From NCBI RefSeq assembly GCF_022374875.2, contig NZ_CP092427.2, positions 2,108,001 through 2,172,000 on the forward strand: a DNA stretch of 64,000 bases, in the 5' to 3' direction. The position numbers were made by a program, and so were the translations under genes. A model generated the notes under the pieces. That model did not search any database. It saw only the letters and a program-made list of their open reading frames with translations, and had not been told where the DNA came from. The stretch is from Mycolicibacterium rufum (GTDB lineage: Bacteria > Actinomycetota > Actinomycetes > Mycobacteriales > Mycobacteriaceae). This document shows positions 16,435 to 24,995 of the stretch, one piece after another. The stretch's first letter is position 1; every line of letters starts with the position of its first letter.

Positions 16435-17583
16435 TCAGACCGCCGCGCCGAGTTCGGCGTAGACCGCGGCCTCGAAGCCGAGGATCGTCCCGACCATCGC
16501 GTCGTCGAAGAACGGCAGCAGCTGCGTCGCGATCACCGCGCCGATGCCGGCCTTGCGGTCGATCCAGAAGAAGCTGTTGAACAGCCCCGACCAGTCGGCC
16601 GAGCCGGCGCTGCGCATGCCAGGCAGGTCGACCAGATATAGATGGAATCCGAGGCCCCACCCCTGCGGCACGTCGAGCAACTCGACCGGCTTCGTCAGCT
16701 CCGGGATGGCCGGCTCCATCTTCTTCGGCAGCGGCGCCCCGTCGAGGTGGTCACTGAGCGCGAGCTCGACCGTCTCCGCTTTGAGGATGCGCGCGCCGTC
16801 GAGCTCGCCGCCGTTGAGCCAGGCCCGGACGAACCGTCCGTAGTCGGCGATCGTCCCGTACGACCCATGGCCGGCGGCGTCCCACTCCGGCTGGGCCGGC
16901 AGGTCGAGGTCGGTCGGCATCAGGCTGCCGTCCGGCGCCCGGAACCGCACCGGCAGTAGCCGCGCGCGCTGCTCGTCGGTCGGGTCGAACGTCGAGTCCG
17001 TCATGCCGAGTGGGCCGTAGACGTGCTCGGCGAGGTAGTCGGCCAGCGTCTGGCCGCTGACGGCCTCGACCACCATGCCGAGCCAGTCGGTGCTGACGCC
17101 GTACTCCCAGACCGTGCCGGGATCGTGGACCAGCGGCGCGCTCAGGCTCTGCTTGATGCCCTCGAGCGGGTTGGGGAAGCTCTTCTCGAGGCAGTAGGCG
17201 AAAAGCTTGTCGTTGAGGAAGTGGTAGCCGCAGCCGGCGGTGTGGGTCATCAGGTGCCGGACCGTCGCCGGCGTGGTGGGCGCCCGCAGGACGGGCTCGG
17301 TGCCCTCGAAGTGGTCGAGCACCTGGAGGTCGCCGAATTCGGGCACGATCGACGCGACCGGCTGATCGAGCGCGATGCGCCCCTGCTCGAGGAGTTGCAG
17401 CGCCGCGGTCGTGGCGACGGCCTTGGTCATCGACGCGTTGCGGAACATCGTGTCGGGCCGCGCCTCTCCGGCGGCGTGCTCGTAGAGGACGCCGCCGGGT
17501 CCGACCACCGTCGCGGCGACCCCGTGCAGCGCTCCGCCCGCGGTCACCCCGTCCAACAGCTCGTCGATGCGCTCGAACGCCAT
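16435..17583 (-). CDS. Serine hydrolase of the class C beta-lactamase/esterase family
   Basis: The ATG at 17583 is preferred because an AGGAG ribosome site sits 7 bases upstream; the open frame continues to 17646. The protein is about 382 residues. The nucleophile motif SxxK is SMTK at 51-54, and a YGV tripeptide (WEYGVSTDWLG) gives the expected tyrosine of the YxN-type second motif. These define the beta-lactamase/EstB/DD-peptidase-like fold. No signal peptide is visible, which favours a cytoplasmic esterase or amidase over a true beta-lactamase. It is divergent from the PASTA penicillin-binding protein gene, with about 150 bases between starts. That is a suggestive cell-wall context but not proof of function. 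Its 3' end adjoins repeat copy A. Confidence 0.82.
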   Translation of the reverse strand: MAFERIDELLDGVTAGGALHGVAATVVGPGGVLYEHAAGEARPDTMFRNASMTKAVATTAALQLLEQGRIALDQPVASIVPEFGDLQVLDHFEGTEPVLRAPTTPATVRHLMTHTAGCGYHFLNDKLFAYCLEKSFPNPLEGIKQSLSAPLVHDPGTVWEYGVSTDWLGMVVEAVSGQTLADYLAEHVYGPLGMTDSTFDPTDEQRARLLPVRFRAPDGSLMPTDLDLPAQPEWDAAGHGSYGTIADYGRFVRAWLNGGELDGARILKAETVELALSDHLDGAPLPKKMEPAIPELTKPVELLDVPQGWGLGFHLYLVDLPGMRSAGSADWSGLFNSFFWIDRKAGIGAVIATQLLPFFDDAMVGTILGFEAAVYAELGAAV

Positions 17584-17730
17584 GGAAAGCTCCTCTGCTG
17601 TCGCCGGATCCGCGTTCGAGTATGCCTGCTGCGCAGCCGGAGTCACGGCCGGGATGTGGGAGAGGGACCGAAGTCACCAGTCCCGCGCAATCCCCTCCCG
17701 CCGCGACCCGATCCGCCTAAGCTGACGCCC

Positions 17731-20205
17731 ATGCGCGGCCGTCGTCGGGCAACGTGGGGGGCCATCGCCCGGCTGGCGCTGTGCTGCGTCTGCGCCGGGC
17801 TGCTCGTCGCCGGGCTCATGTTCCCGTTCGTCGGCGGCGCCGGCGCGCTGGTGATGCGCGTATCCGCCTCGGCGACAGAGGAATTCACGCAGCTTCTTGA
17901 CGGCGAGGCGCCGACGGTCTCCACCATGGTGGACGCGAAGGGCACCCCGATCGCGTGGTTGTACGAGCAGCGCCGCTGGATGGTTCCCAGCAATCGGATC
18001 GCCAACACGATGAAGCTGGCCATCATCTCGATCGAGGACAAGCGCTTCGCCGAGCACAACGGCGTCGACTGGCAGGGCACGCTGACCGGCCTCACCGGCT
18101 ACCTGCAGGGCGACGGCAACACCCGCGGCGGGTCGACCATTGAGCAGCAGTACGTCAAGAACTTCAACCTGCTCGTCATGGCGCAGACCAACGCCGAACG
18201 CCGCGCCGCCGTCGAGATCAGCCCCGCCCGCAAGCTGCGCGAGATCCGCGCCGCCCTGGCCATGGACGTCGCACTGCCCAAGGCGGAGATCCTGGCCCGC
18301 TACCTGAACCTGGTGTCGTTCGGCAACGGCGCATTCGGCGTGCAGGACGCCGCACGCACCTACTTCGGCATCAACGCCGCCGACCTGAACTGGCAGCAGG
18401 CCGCGCTGCTCGCCGGCATGGTGCGCTCGCCCAGCTCCCTGGATCCCTACACCCATCCCGAGGCCGCGCTGGAGCGACGCAACGTCGTGCTCAACACGAT
18501 GATCGAGAACCTGCCCGAGCAGGCCGACGAACTGCGGCTGGCCAAGGCCCAACCGCTGGGCGTGCTTCCGCAGCCCGAGCCGCTGCCGCAGGGCTGCATC
18601 GCCGCAGGCAACCGCGCGTTCTTCTGCGAGTACGCGCTGCAGTACCTGGCCCGCGCCGGTCTGAGCAAGGACGACGTGGCCCGCAACGGCTACCTGATCC
18701 GCACCTCCCTCGACCCGACGGTGCAGGACAGCGTCAAGAACGCCATCGACGAACTCGCGGACCCCACCGCCGACGGCGTCGCCAGCGTGATGAGCGTGAT
18801 CCGGCCCGGCCGCGACGCCCACCACGTGGTCGCGATGGCCGACAACCGCACCTACGGGCTCGACCTGAACGCCGGCCAGACCGTGCAGCCTCAACCCTTC
18901 TCGCTCGTCGGCGACGGCGCCGGGTCGGTGTTCAAGATCTTCACCACCGCCGCGGCGCTCGAGATGGGGATGGGCATCAACGCCAACCTCGACGTGCCCG
19001 GGACGTTCCGCGGCACCGGCTTGGGCGACAGTTCCGAACCCGGCTGCCCTCCCAAGACGTGGTGCGTGAAGAACGCGTCGAACTACTCCGGGCAGATGAA
19101 CGTCACCGACGCGCTCGCCAAGTCCCCCAACACGGCGTTCGCCAAACTCATCGCCCAGGTCGGGGTGCCCCGTGCGGTGGACATGGCGGTCCGCCTCGGA
19201 CTGCGCTCCTACGCCGAACCCGGCACCGCCCGCGCCTACGACCCCGGCAGCAACGAGAGCCTCGCGGACTGGGTGAAGCGGCAGAACCTCGGCTCGTTCA
19301 CCCTCGGCCCGCTCGAGCTCAACGCGCTCGAGCTGTCGAACGTCGCGGCGACGCTCGCGTCCGGCGGCATGTGGTGCCCGCCCAACCCCATCGACGAGGT
19401 CGTCGACCGCCACGGCCGCCCGGTCACCCTCGAGACGGCGCCCTGCGAGCAGGTGGTGCCCGAGGGCCTCGCCAACACGATGGCCAATGCGCTCGGCAAG
19501 GACCACACCAGCGGCACCGCGGCCGGCGCCGCGGGATCGGTCGGCTGGGACCTGCCGATGTCCGGCAAGACCGGGACGACGGAGTCGCACCGCTCCTCGG
19601 CGTTCCTCGGGTTCACCAACCAGTACGCCGCGGCGAACTACATCTTCGACGACTCCCCGAACCCGTCGGGTCTGTGCTCGTCGCCGCTGCGCAAGTGCAG
19701 CAGCGGAAACCTCTATGGCGGAACCGAACCCGCGCGTACCTGGTTCACCGCGATGGAGCCGATCGCCGACTACTTCGGCCCGGTCGCCATGCCGCCCACC
19801 GATCCGCGATACGTCGATGGCGGCCCGGGCAGCGAGGTGCCGAGCGTCACCGGCCTCAAACTCGATGCGGCGCGAAAGAAGTTGACCGACGCCGGTTTCC
19901 AGGTCGCCCCGGATCCGACACCGGTCAACAGCTACTCGTCGCGGGGCACCGTCGTCGGGACCACACCGCGCGGCAAGACGATCCCCGGGTCGATCATCAC
20001 GATCAACGCCAGCAACGGCATCGCGCCGGCACCGGTGTACCAACCGCCGCCACCGCCGAGCGGGCCGGCGCCGCCGCCACCCCCGGACGCGCCGCCTCCT
20101 CCGCCGCCGCCGAACGTCATCGAGATCCCGGGGCTACCGCCGATCGTGCTGCCGTGGCCGGCACCGCCCCCGCCACCCCCGCCGCCGCCTCCCCCGCCGG
20201 CATGA
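17731..20205 (+). CDS. Class A penicillin-binding protein (transglycosylase/transpeptidase) with PASTA domain, PonA family
   Basis: The start at 17731 gives an 824-residue protein opening with a basic N-terminus and a membrane anchor at about 11-40. The upstream in-frame extension to 17023 lies antisense to the hydrolase and is rejected. The glycosyltransferase domain shows IEDKRFAEHNG at 101-111 and GGSTIEQQ at 133-140. The transpeptidase has the nucleophile motif SVFK at about 399-402, SPN as the SxN motif and KTGTTES near 613. One PASTA domain lies at about 702-765, followed by a proline-rich tail. It polymerises and crosslinks peptidoglycan outside the membrane. Mycobacterial PonA2 has the same order and similar length, but the neighbours here differ from the M. 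tuberculosis ponA2 locus as I know it, so no symbol is given. Confidence 0.9.
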   Translation: MRGRRRATWGAIARLALCCVCAGLLVAGLMFPFVGGAGALVMRVSASATEEFTQLLDGEAPTVSTMVDAKGTPIAWLYEQRRWMVPSNRIANTMKLAIISIEDKRFAEHNGVDWQGTLTGLTGYLQGDGNTRGGSTIEQQYVKNFNLLVMAQTNAERRAAVEISPARKLREIRAALAMDVALPKAEILARYLNLVSFGNGAFGVQDAARTYFGINAADLNWQQAALLAGMVRSPSSLDPYTHPEAALERRNVVLNTMIENLPEQADELRLAKAQPLGVLPQPEPLPQGCIAAGNRAFFCEYALQYLARAGLSKDDVARNGYLIRTSLDPTVQDSVKNAIDELADPTADGVASVMSVIRPGRDAHHVVAMADNRTYGLDLNAGQTVQPQPFSLVGDGAGSVFKIFTTAAALEMGMGINANLDVPGTFRGTGLGDSSEPGCPPKTWCVKNASNYSGQMNVTDALAKSPNTAFAKLIAQVGVPRAVDMAVRLGLRSYAEPGTARAYDPGSNESLADWVKRQNLGSFTLGPLELNALELSNVAATLASGGMWCPPNPIDEVVDRHGRPVTLETAPCEQVVPEGLANTMANALGKDHTSGTAAGAAGSVGWDLPMSGKTGTTESHRSSAFLGFTNQYAAANYIFDDSPNPSGLCSSPLRKCSSGNLYGGTEPARTWFTAMEPIADYFGPVAMPPTDPRYVDGGPGSEVPSVTGLKLDAARKKLTDAGFQVAPDPTPVNSYSSRGTVVGTTPRGKTIPGSIITINASNGIAPAPVYQPPPPPSGPAPPPPPDAPPPPPPPNVIEIPGLPPIVLPWPAPPPPPPPPPPPPA

Positions 20206-20224
20206 GCGCAGTAGTGTCAGCGCA

Positions 20225-21379
20225 ATGACGGACGACACCTTGTCGCTGGGGGTCCTGGCGACCTCGCGTAAACCCGACGAACGCCGGCTGCCCATCCACC
20301 CGGATCACTTCGACCGGATCGACCCGGCGGTCCGGTCGCGGGTCTTCGTCGAGCACGGATACGGCGCCCACTTCGGCGCCACCGACGACGCGCTCGCCGC
20401 GGTGGTGGGCGGCATCCGGACCCGCGAGCAGCTGATCGCCGACTGCGACGTCATCCTGCTGCCCAAGGTCGAGGCGGAGGACCTCGCCGAGTTCCGGGAC
20501 GGCCAGATCGTCTGGGGCTGGCCGCACCTCGTCCAGAACCCCGACGTCACCCAGGCAGCGATCGACCGGCGGCTCACGATGATCGCGTTCGAGTCGATGA
20601 ACCACTGGAACGACGACGGCAGCTTCGCGCTGCACGTGTTCCACAAGAACAACGAGATGGCCGGGTACTGCTCGGTGCTGCACGCCCTGCAATTGATCGG
20701 CATCACCGGCAACTACGGCCGGCGCCTCAGCGCAGTGGTCATCGGCTTCGGCGCCACCGGGCGCGGGGCGGTCACCGCGTTGAACGCGCACGGCGTCGAC
20801 GAGGTCCGCGTGCTGACCAACCGCGACGTCGCCGCCGTCGCCGCGCCGATCCCGTCGGTGCAGCTGCTGCAGATGAGCCATGACGACGACGCCCCGCCCG
20901 AGCGCACCGTGGTCGACACCCCCGACAACGGCGTCGTTCCCGTCGTCGAGTTGCTCGCGAGGCACGACATCGCCGTCAACTGTGTGCTGCAGAATCCGAC
21001 CAGACCGCTGATCTTCGCCACCGAGGACGACCTGTCGGCGTTCTCTCCCGGAAGCATGATCGTCGACGTGTCCTGCGACGCCGGGATGGGCTTCAGCTGG
21101 GCGGAGCCCACCTCGTTCGCCGATCCACTTCGCTTGCTGCGCAACGGTGTTCACTACTACGCGGTCGATCACAGCCCGTCCTACCTGTTCGACTCCGCGA
21201 CGTGGGAGATCAGCGAGGCCCTGCTGCCGCACTTAGAGACGGTGCTGGGCGGCCCGTCGGCGTGGGAGAAGAGCCCGACCGTGCAGCGGGCCGTCGAGAT
21301 GCGCGACGGCGTGGTGCTCAACCGCGAGATCCTGTCGTTCCAGCATCGCGAGGACGAGTACCCGCACGCGCGGAGGTAA
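20225..21379 (+). CDS. Alanine dehydrogenase/pyridine nucleotide transhydrogenase-fold dehydrogenase
   Basis: A 384-residue protein starting 20 bases after the PBP stop. The N-terminal half (RKPDERRLPIHPDHF) matches the substrate-binding part of the AlaDH/PNT family. A Rossmann motif VVIGFGATGRGAV is at about 172-184. The family includes alanine dehydrogenase, saccharopine dehydrogenase and N5-(carboxyethyl)ornithine synthase, which act on amino acids or their 2-oxoacid conjugates with NAD(P). The sequence lacks the close wording of mycobacterial Ald, so it is probably a different activity such as an opine-type or lysine-related dehydrogenase. The short gap to the PBP gene suggests cotranscription. 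It is convergent with the response regulator, with 9 bases between stops. Confidence 0.72.
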   Translation: MTDDTLSLGVLATSRKPDERRLPIHPDHFDRIDPAVRSRVFVEHGYGAHFGATDDALAAVVGGIRTREQLIADCDVILLPKVEAEDLAEFRDGQIVWGWPHLVQNPDVTQAAIDRRLTMIAFESMNHWNDDGSFALHVFHKNNEMAGYCSVLHALQLIGITGNYGRRLSAVVIGFGATGRGAVTALNAHGVDEVRVLTNRDVAAVAAPIPSVQLLQMSHDDDAPPERTVVDTPDNGVVPVVELLARHDIAVNCVLQNPTRPLIFATEDDLSAFSPGSMIVDVSCDAGMGFSWAEPTSFADPLRLLRNGVHYYAVDHSPSYLFDSATWEISEALLPHLETVLGGPSAWEKSPTVQRAVEMRDGVVLNREILSFQHREDEYPHARR

Positions 21380-21388
21380 CGCGAAAAG

Positions 21389-22045
21389 CTATGGGCCGCC
21401 GCGCCAGTGCTCGATGCGGTGGTGGTCGGGCAGGAAGCCGTGCTGCATGCCCCACAGCACTGCCTGCGTACGGCTCTCGACGCCGAGCTTGCGGTACAGC
21501 GAGCGGATGTAGGACTTCACGGTGTTCGGACTCAGGTAGGTCAGCCGCGCCACGTCCGCGTTGCTCTTGCCTTGGGTGATGAGCGCCAGGATCTCGGCCT
21601 CGCGATCGCTGAGCCCCTCACCGCGACCGGGCCAGTCGTTGCCCGGGGCGGGACGGGCGCGCGGCGGCGCCTCACTGATGATCGTCTCCCCCTGGTGCAC
21701 CGCCTCCAGCGCCGCCACCAGGTCGCGCGCCGGCAGCGTCTTCGACAGGTAACCGTGCGCGCCGCGCTCACGCGCGCTGGCGACCAGGTCGGGGTGAAAG
21801 TTCCAGGTGTACACCACAACTCGGCGGGCGCACGGATTGGCGACCAGCACGCCGATCTCCTCGTGATCCGACTCCGGTTGCGCGAAGCTGTCGTACAGCG
21901 CGATGTCGACGGTGTCCTTGAGCGGTGTGGAGGCGTCGAGTTCGGCGACGACGACGCGATCCCGGTACGGCTCGAGCATGTTGGCCACGCCTTGGACGAC
22001 GACGTCGTAGTCGTCGATGAGCGCCACCGTGATCGCCTCGGCCAC
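21389..22045 (-). CDS. LuxR/NarL-family response regulator
   Basis: A 218-residue two-domain regulator. The N-terminal receiver has the acidic pair Asp11/Asp12 and a conserved-type Lys102 (YLSKTL). The phospho-acceptor is probably Asp52 in IALYDSF. The C-terminal LuxR helix-turn-helix spans about 144-190 (LSDREAEILALITQGKSN, then PNTVKSYIRSLYRKLGV). No histidine kinase gene lies nearby, so it is an orphan in this window or answers a distant sensor. It is divergent from the small DUF6131 gene, with about 100 bases between starts. Regulation of the adjacent small membrane protein genes is plausible but only inferred from position. Confidence 0.85.
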   Translation of the reverse strand: MAEAITVALIDDYDVVVQGVANMLEPYRDRVVVAELDASTPLKDTVDIALYDSFAQPESDHEEIGVLVANPCARRVVVYTWNFHPDLVASARERGAHGYLSKTLPARDLVAALEAVHQGETIISEAPPRARPAPGNDWPGRGEGLSDREAEILALITQGKSNADVARLTYLSPNTVKSYIRSLYRKLGVESRTQAVLWGMQHGFLPDHHRIEHWRGGP

Positions 22046-22145
22046 GGCGCTGACATTACCTCCCTAGGGGTGTACCGCCACACCCCTGAGGGTGGTCGAC
22101 TGAAATCGGTCTGAACGGCCACAACTCCACTCGGAAGGTTCGATC

Positions 22146-22301
22146 ATGATCATTCTCGGCATCATCGCCGTCATCGCAGGACTCCTGCTCAAGATCTCCA
22201 TTCTCACCACGATCGGGATCATCCTCATCGTCGTCGGGGCCATCCTCGCGGTCCTCGGCTCCACCGGTCGCGCCGTCGGCGGCCGCCGGCACTACTTCTG
22301 A
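22146..22301 (+). CDS. Small hydrophobic membrane protein, DUF6131 type
   Basis: A 51-residue ORF behind a GGAAGG ribosome site. Two hydrophobic segments (residues 2-15 and 19-40) are followed by a GSTGRAVGGRRHYF tail. The hydrophobic body plus a GRRHY/W ending is typical of the DUF6131 family of small actinobacterial membrane proteins. Function is unknown; relatives often sit among stress-response genes. It lies directly upstream of two further genes on the same strand. Confidence 0.75.
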   Translation: MIILGIIAVIAGLLLKISILTTIGIILIVVGAILAVLGSTGRAVGGRRHYF

Positions 22302-22340
22302 ACGTTCACCTGCAGTTCGTGACACCGCTCACAAACTGAC

Positions 22341-22366
22341 GTTTGCGTAGACGGTGTTACGGCTAC
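22341..22366 (+). promoter_or_regulatory. Possible SigF-type promoter before the 22392 gene
   Basis: GTTT at 22341-22344 and GGCTAC at 22361-22366 are separated by 16 bases. This is close to the mycobacterial SigF consensus GTTT-N15-17-GGGTAT. The -10 lies 25 bases before the ATG. The -10 departs from consensus at two positions, so this is tentative. Confidence 0.4.
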
Positions 22367-22391
22367 CCGACTCCCGCGAAAGGAGTTCAAA

Positions 22392-22973
22392 ATGCCTACC
22401 TGGCAATGGATTTTGATCGCTGCAGCAATCATCGTGGTGATCGCTGTAGTGGTCCTGGCTGTGCGTTCCGGTGGCGGTCGCAAACGCAGCGAGCAGCTCA
22501 AGCAACACTTCGGCCCGGAATACGACCGTATGGTGCACCAAACCGGTGACCCGAAAGCCGCGGAGAAGGAACTCGCCGCCCGCGCCCGCAAGCGCGACAA
22601 GCTCGACATCGTCGCGCTGTCCCCGGTGGCCCGCAACGACTTCGAGGCCCGCTGGGCGCAGGTGCAGACCGATTTCGTCGACGACCCCGCCCGGGCCGTC
22701 GGCACCGCCGACCTGCTCGTCACCGAGGTGATGCGGCAGCGTGGCTACCCCGTCGACGACTTCGAACGACGCGAGGCCGACATCTCCGTCGACCATCCGC
22801 ACATCGTCGAGAACTACCGCGCTGCGCACAACATTCATCTCGCACAGCAGCGCGGCGAGGTCAACACCGAGCGGCAGCGGGAGGCCTTCGTGCACTACCG
22901 CGCGCTGTTCGAACGACTGCTCGACACCACTGACAACACCACCTCGAAGGAGGTCCGGCATGACCGCGCATGA
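22392..22973 (+). CDS. Membrane-anchored protein of unknown function
   Basis: A 193-residue protein behind an AAAGGAG ribosome site. One N-terminal membrane helix at about 6-24 leaves a soluble domain of about 165 residues that is rich in charged residues and probably helical. The block RWAQVQTDFVDDPARAVGTA (around 96-115) and the ending HYRALFERLLD recur in the next gene, so both share a domain. The next gene starts inside this one (14-base overlap), which implies coupled translation. No characterised family was recognised. A possible SigF-type promoter upstream and the neighbouring DUF6131 protein suggest a general-stress role, by inference. Confidence 0.75.
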   Translation: MPTWQWILIAAAIIVVIAVVVLAVRSGGGRKRSEQLKQHFGPEYDRMVHQTGDPKAAEKELAARARKRDKLDIVALSPVARNDFEARWAQVQTDFVDDPARAVGTADLLVTEVMRQRGYPVDDFERREADISVDHPHIVENYRAAHNIHLAQQRGEVNTERQREAFVHYRALFERLLDTTDNTTSKEVRHDRA

Positions 22974-23562
22974 TCAGCACACCGACGCTTACGCCAACCA
23001 GGCGACGCAGGGCCAGCCCCGGTACGCCACGGAGGGCCAGGGCCAGGACTACATCCCCGAAGACCAGGTCGCCCCGATGCGGCACGACACCACCGCGAAC
23101 CACGGCGCCGGACCGCCCACCATGCCGATGGACCCGCAGGTCGCCGGTGCTGCTGCGCAGCAACAGCACCCGCAGTACGGCCAGCAGTTCGAGCAGCGCG
23201 AGGACCACAGGGACCACACCGAGCACCGTGGGCACAGCGAGCACACGCAGAGCACCGAGCACTCGGGCCTCTCTGATCACCAAAACGACCTCGACGGGCG
23301 GCTTTTCGCCGACGACGAGCTCGCGGGTCTGCGGGCGCGGTGGGACGCGGTGCAGGCCGGCTTCGTCGACGACCCGAAGGACTGCGTGCAGAAGGCCGAC
23401 GGACTGGTGGCCGACCTGGTGCAGCAGCTCACCACCGGCTTCGGGCAGGCGCGGTCGCGCCTCGAGGAGCAGTGGGGCCGCGGCGAGCAGGCCTCGACCG
23501 AGGATCTGCGCGTGGCACTGAAGCGCTATCGCAGCTTCTTCGAGAGGCTGCTCTCGGTCTGA
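22960..23562 (+). CDS. Soluble paralogue of the upstream membrane protein with a His-rich N-terminal region
   Basis: The ATG at 22960 has a near-perfect AAGGAGGT ribosome site; a longer frame from 22741 is antisense-like in composition and rejected. The product is about 200 residues. Residues 1-105 are low in complexity: Gln/Gly/Pro-rich and then His-rich (HRDHTEHRGHSEHTQSTEHS), which could bind metal ions. The C-terminal 90 residues repeat the domain of the upstream gene: RWDAVQAGFVDDPKDCVQKA and RYRSFFERLL. No membrane segment is present. The pair appears to be a duplicated domain with one copy anchored and one free. Repeat copy B follows 6 bases after its stop. Confidence 0.75.
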   Translation: MTAHDQHTDAYANQATQGQPRYATEGQGQDYIPEDQVAPMRHDTTANHGAGPPTMPMDPQVAGAAAQQQHPQYGQQFEQREDHRDHTEHRGHSEHTQSTEHSGLSDHQNDLDGRLFADDELAGLRARWDAVQAGFVDDPKDCVQKADGLVADLVQQLTTGFGQARSRLEEQWGRGEQASTEDLRVALKRYRSFFERLLSV

Positions 23563-23568
23563 CGATCT

Positions 23569-23633
23569 CCGTTCAGACTGCGCTGGCGGCGGCATTTCGA
23601 CAGAAATGCCCGCCGTCAGCGCAGTCTCAACGG
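23569..23633. repeat. Inverted-repeat element copy B (65 bp) between convergent genes
   Basis: The left arm CCGTTCAGACTGCGCTG, continuing to GGCATTTC, pairs with the right arm ending CAGCGCAGTCTCAACGG, with two mismatches and a one-base bulge over about 30 bases. It fills the whole gap between two convergent genes, 6 bases from each stop codon. That position fits a bidirectional terminator. Confidence 0.8.
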
Positions 23634-23639
23634 TAAGCG

Positions 23640-24977
23640 CTACGCGCGGAACGCCGAACCCCGCTCGCGATCGAGGTAGGTATCGGCCTTGTTGCGCAGG
23701 AAGAAGATGTACACCACCAGCGACACCGCGATGCAGACCGTGACGTAGCCGATGAACAGCGGCACCTGGTTCTGCTCCTTGGCCGCCTGGTAGATCAGCG
23801 GGGCGGTCCCGCCGAAGATCGAGTTCGCCAACGCATACCCGACCCCCACGCCGAGCGCGCGCACATGCGCCGGGAACAGTTCCGATTTCACCAGCGCATT
23901 GATCGACGTGTAACCGGTCAGGATGATGTAGCTGACCGCCACCAACGCGAAAGACGTCAACGGCGAACGGGTTTCGGGCAGATAGGTGATGAGCACATAC
24001 GTCCACACCAGCCCGCCGACGCCGAAGAAGATCAGCATCGGCTTGCGTCCGATCCGGTCGCTGAGGATCCCGCCCACCGGCTGCAGCAGCATCAGGAAGA
24101 TCAACCCGGTCAGGTTGATCCACGTCGCCGTCATACCTTCGCCCTTGTACGCGGTCTTGACGATCGCCGGCGCGTTGACGCTGTAGGTGTAAAACGCCAC
24201 GGTGCCGCCGAGGGTGATCAGGAAGCACAGCAGCAGCGGCCGCCAGTACTGCGTGAACAGCGCCCGCATGGACCCCGCGCCCGGATCCTCCCCCGCCTTG
24301 GTCGCCTCGATGACCTCCTCGGACAGCGACTCGTCCATCGTGCGCCGCAGCCAGAACACCACCACCGCCGCGACACCGCCGACGGCGAACGCGATGCGCC
24401 AACCGAATTCGCGCAACTGGTCGTCGTCGAGCACCGTCTGCAGGATCAGCAGCGTGAACTGCGCCAGCACGTGCCCGCCGACCAGCGTCACGTACTGGAA
24501 CGACGAGAAGAACCCGCGCCGCTCCCGCGTCGCCGCCTCCGACATGTACGTCGCCGACGTGCCGTACTCGCCGCCGGTCGCGAAGCCCTGCACCAGCCGC
24601 GCCACGATCAGGATGATCGGCGCCGCCATCCCGATCACCGCCTGCGACGGCACCAACGCAATCACCAACGAGCACAGCGCCATCAGCGACACGCTCACCG
24701 TCAGCGCCGCCCGCCGGCCCCGCCGGTCGGCGAACCGGCCGAAGAACCACGATCCCACGGGCCGCATCACGAACGTGATCGCGAAGATCGCGTACACGTA
24801 CACCGTCGAGTTCTTCTCGGACTCGTCGAAGAACTGGCCCTCGAAATATGTTGCGAACACGGTGTAGACGTAGACGTCGTACCACTCGACGAGGTTGCCC
24901 GATGACCCACGGATGGTGTTCCAGATCGCCCGCCGGGTTTCGGCGGCACTGGACCGCGGCACTGTCGTGGTGGTCAT
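23640..24977 (-). CDS. MFS transporter of the metabolite:H+ symporter (MHS) family
   Basis: A 445-residue protein with about twelve hydrophobic segments. The N-terminal GNLVEWYDVYVYTVFATYF is the signature start of the MHS subfamily, which includes KgtP (2-oxoglutarate), ShiA (shikimate) and ProP. The loop between segments 2 and 3 carries GRFADRRGRRAAL, the MFS-specific Gly-Arg-rich motif. It should import a small organic acid or related metabolite by proton symport across the plasma membrane; the substrate cannot be chosen from sequence. It lies 18 bases downstream of the receptor kinase gene on the same strand, so both are probably cotranscribed and the transporter might be a kinase-regulated function. 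Confidence 0.87.
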   Translation of the reverse strand: MTTTTVPRSSAAETRRAIWNTIRGSSGNLVEWYDVYVYTVFATYFEGQFFDESEKNSTVYVYAIFAITFVMRPVGSWFFGRFADRRGRRAALTVSVSLMALCSLVIALVPSQAVIGMAAPIILIVARLVQGFATGGEYGTSATYMSEAATRERRGFFSSFQYVTLVGGHVLAQFTLLILQTVLDDDQLREFGWRIAFAVGGVAAVVVFWLRRTMDESLSEEVIEATKAGEDPGAGSMRALFTQYWRPLLLCFLITLGGTVAFYTYSVNAPAIVKTAYKGEGMTATWINLTGLIFLMLLQPVGGILSDRIGRKPMLIFFGVGGLVWTYVLITYLPETRSPLTSFALVAVSYIILTGYTSINALVKSELFPAHVRALGVGVGYALANSIFGGTAPLIYQAAKEQNQVPLFIGYVTVCIAVSLVVYIFFLRNKADTYLDRERGSAFRA

Positions 24978-24995
24978 CGTTGCCCTCCCCCTGTG

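Noticed and set aside
17674..20043. 789-codon open frame antisense to the PBP gene
   Set aside because: Same GC artefact; the composition is unlike a protein and the plus strand has PBP motifs along the whole length.
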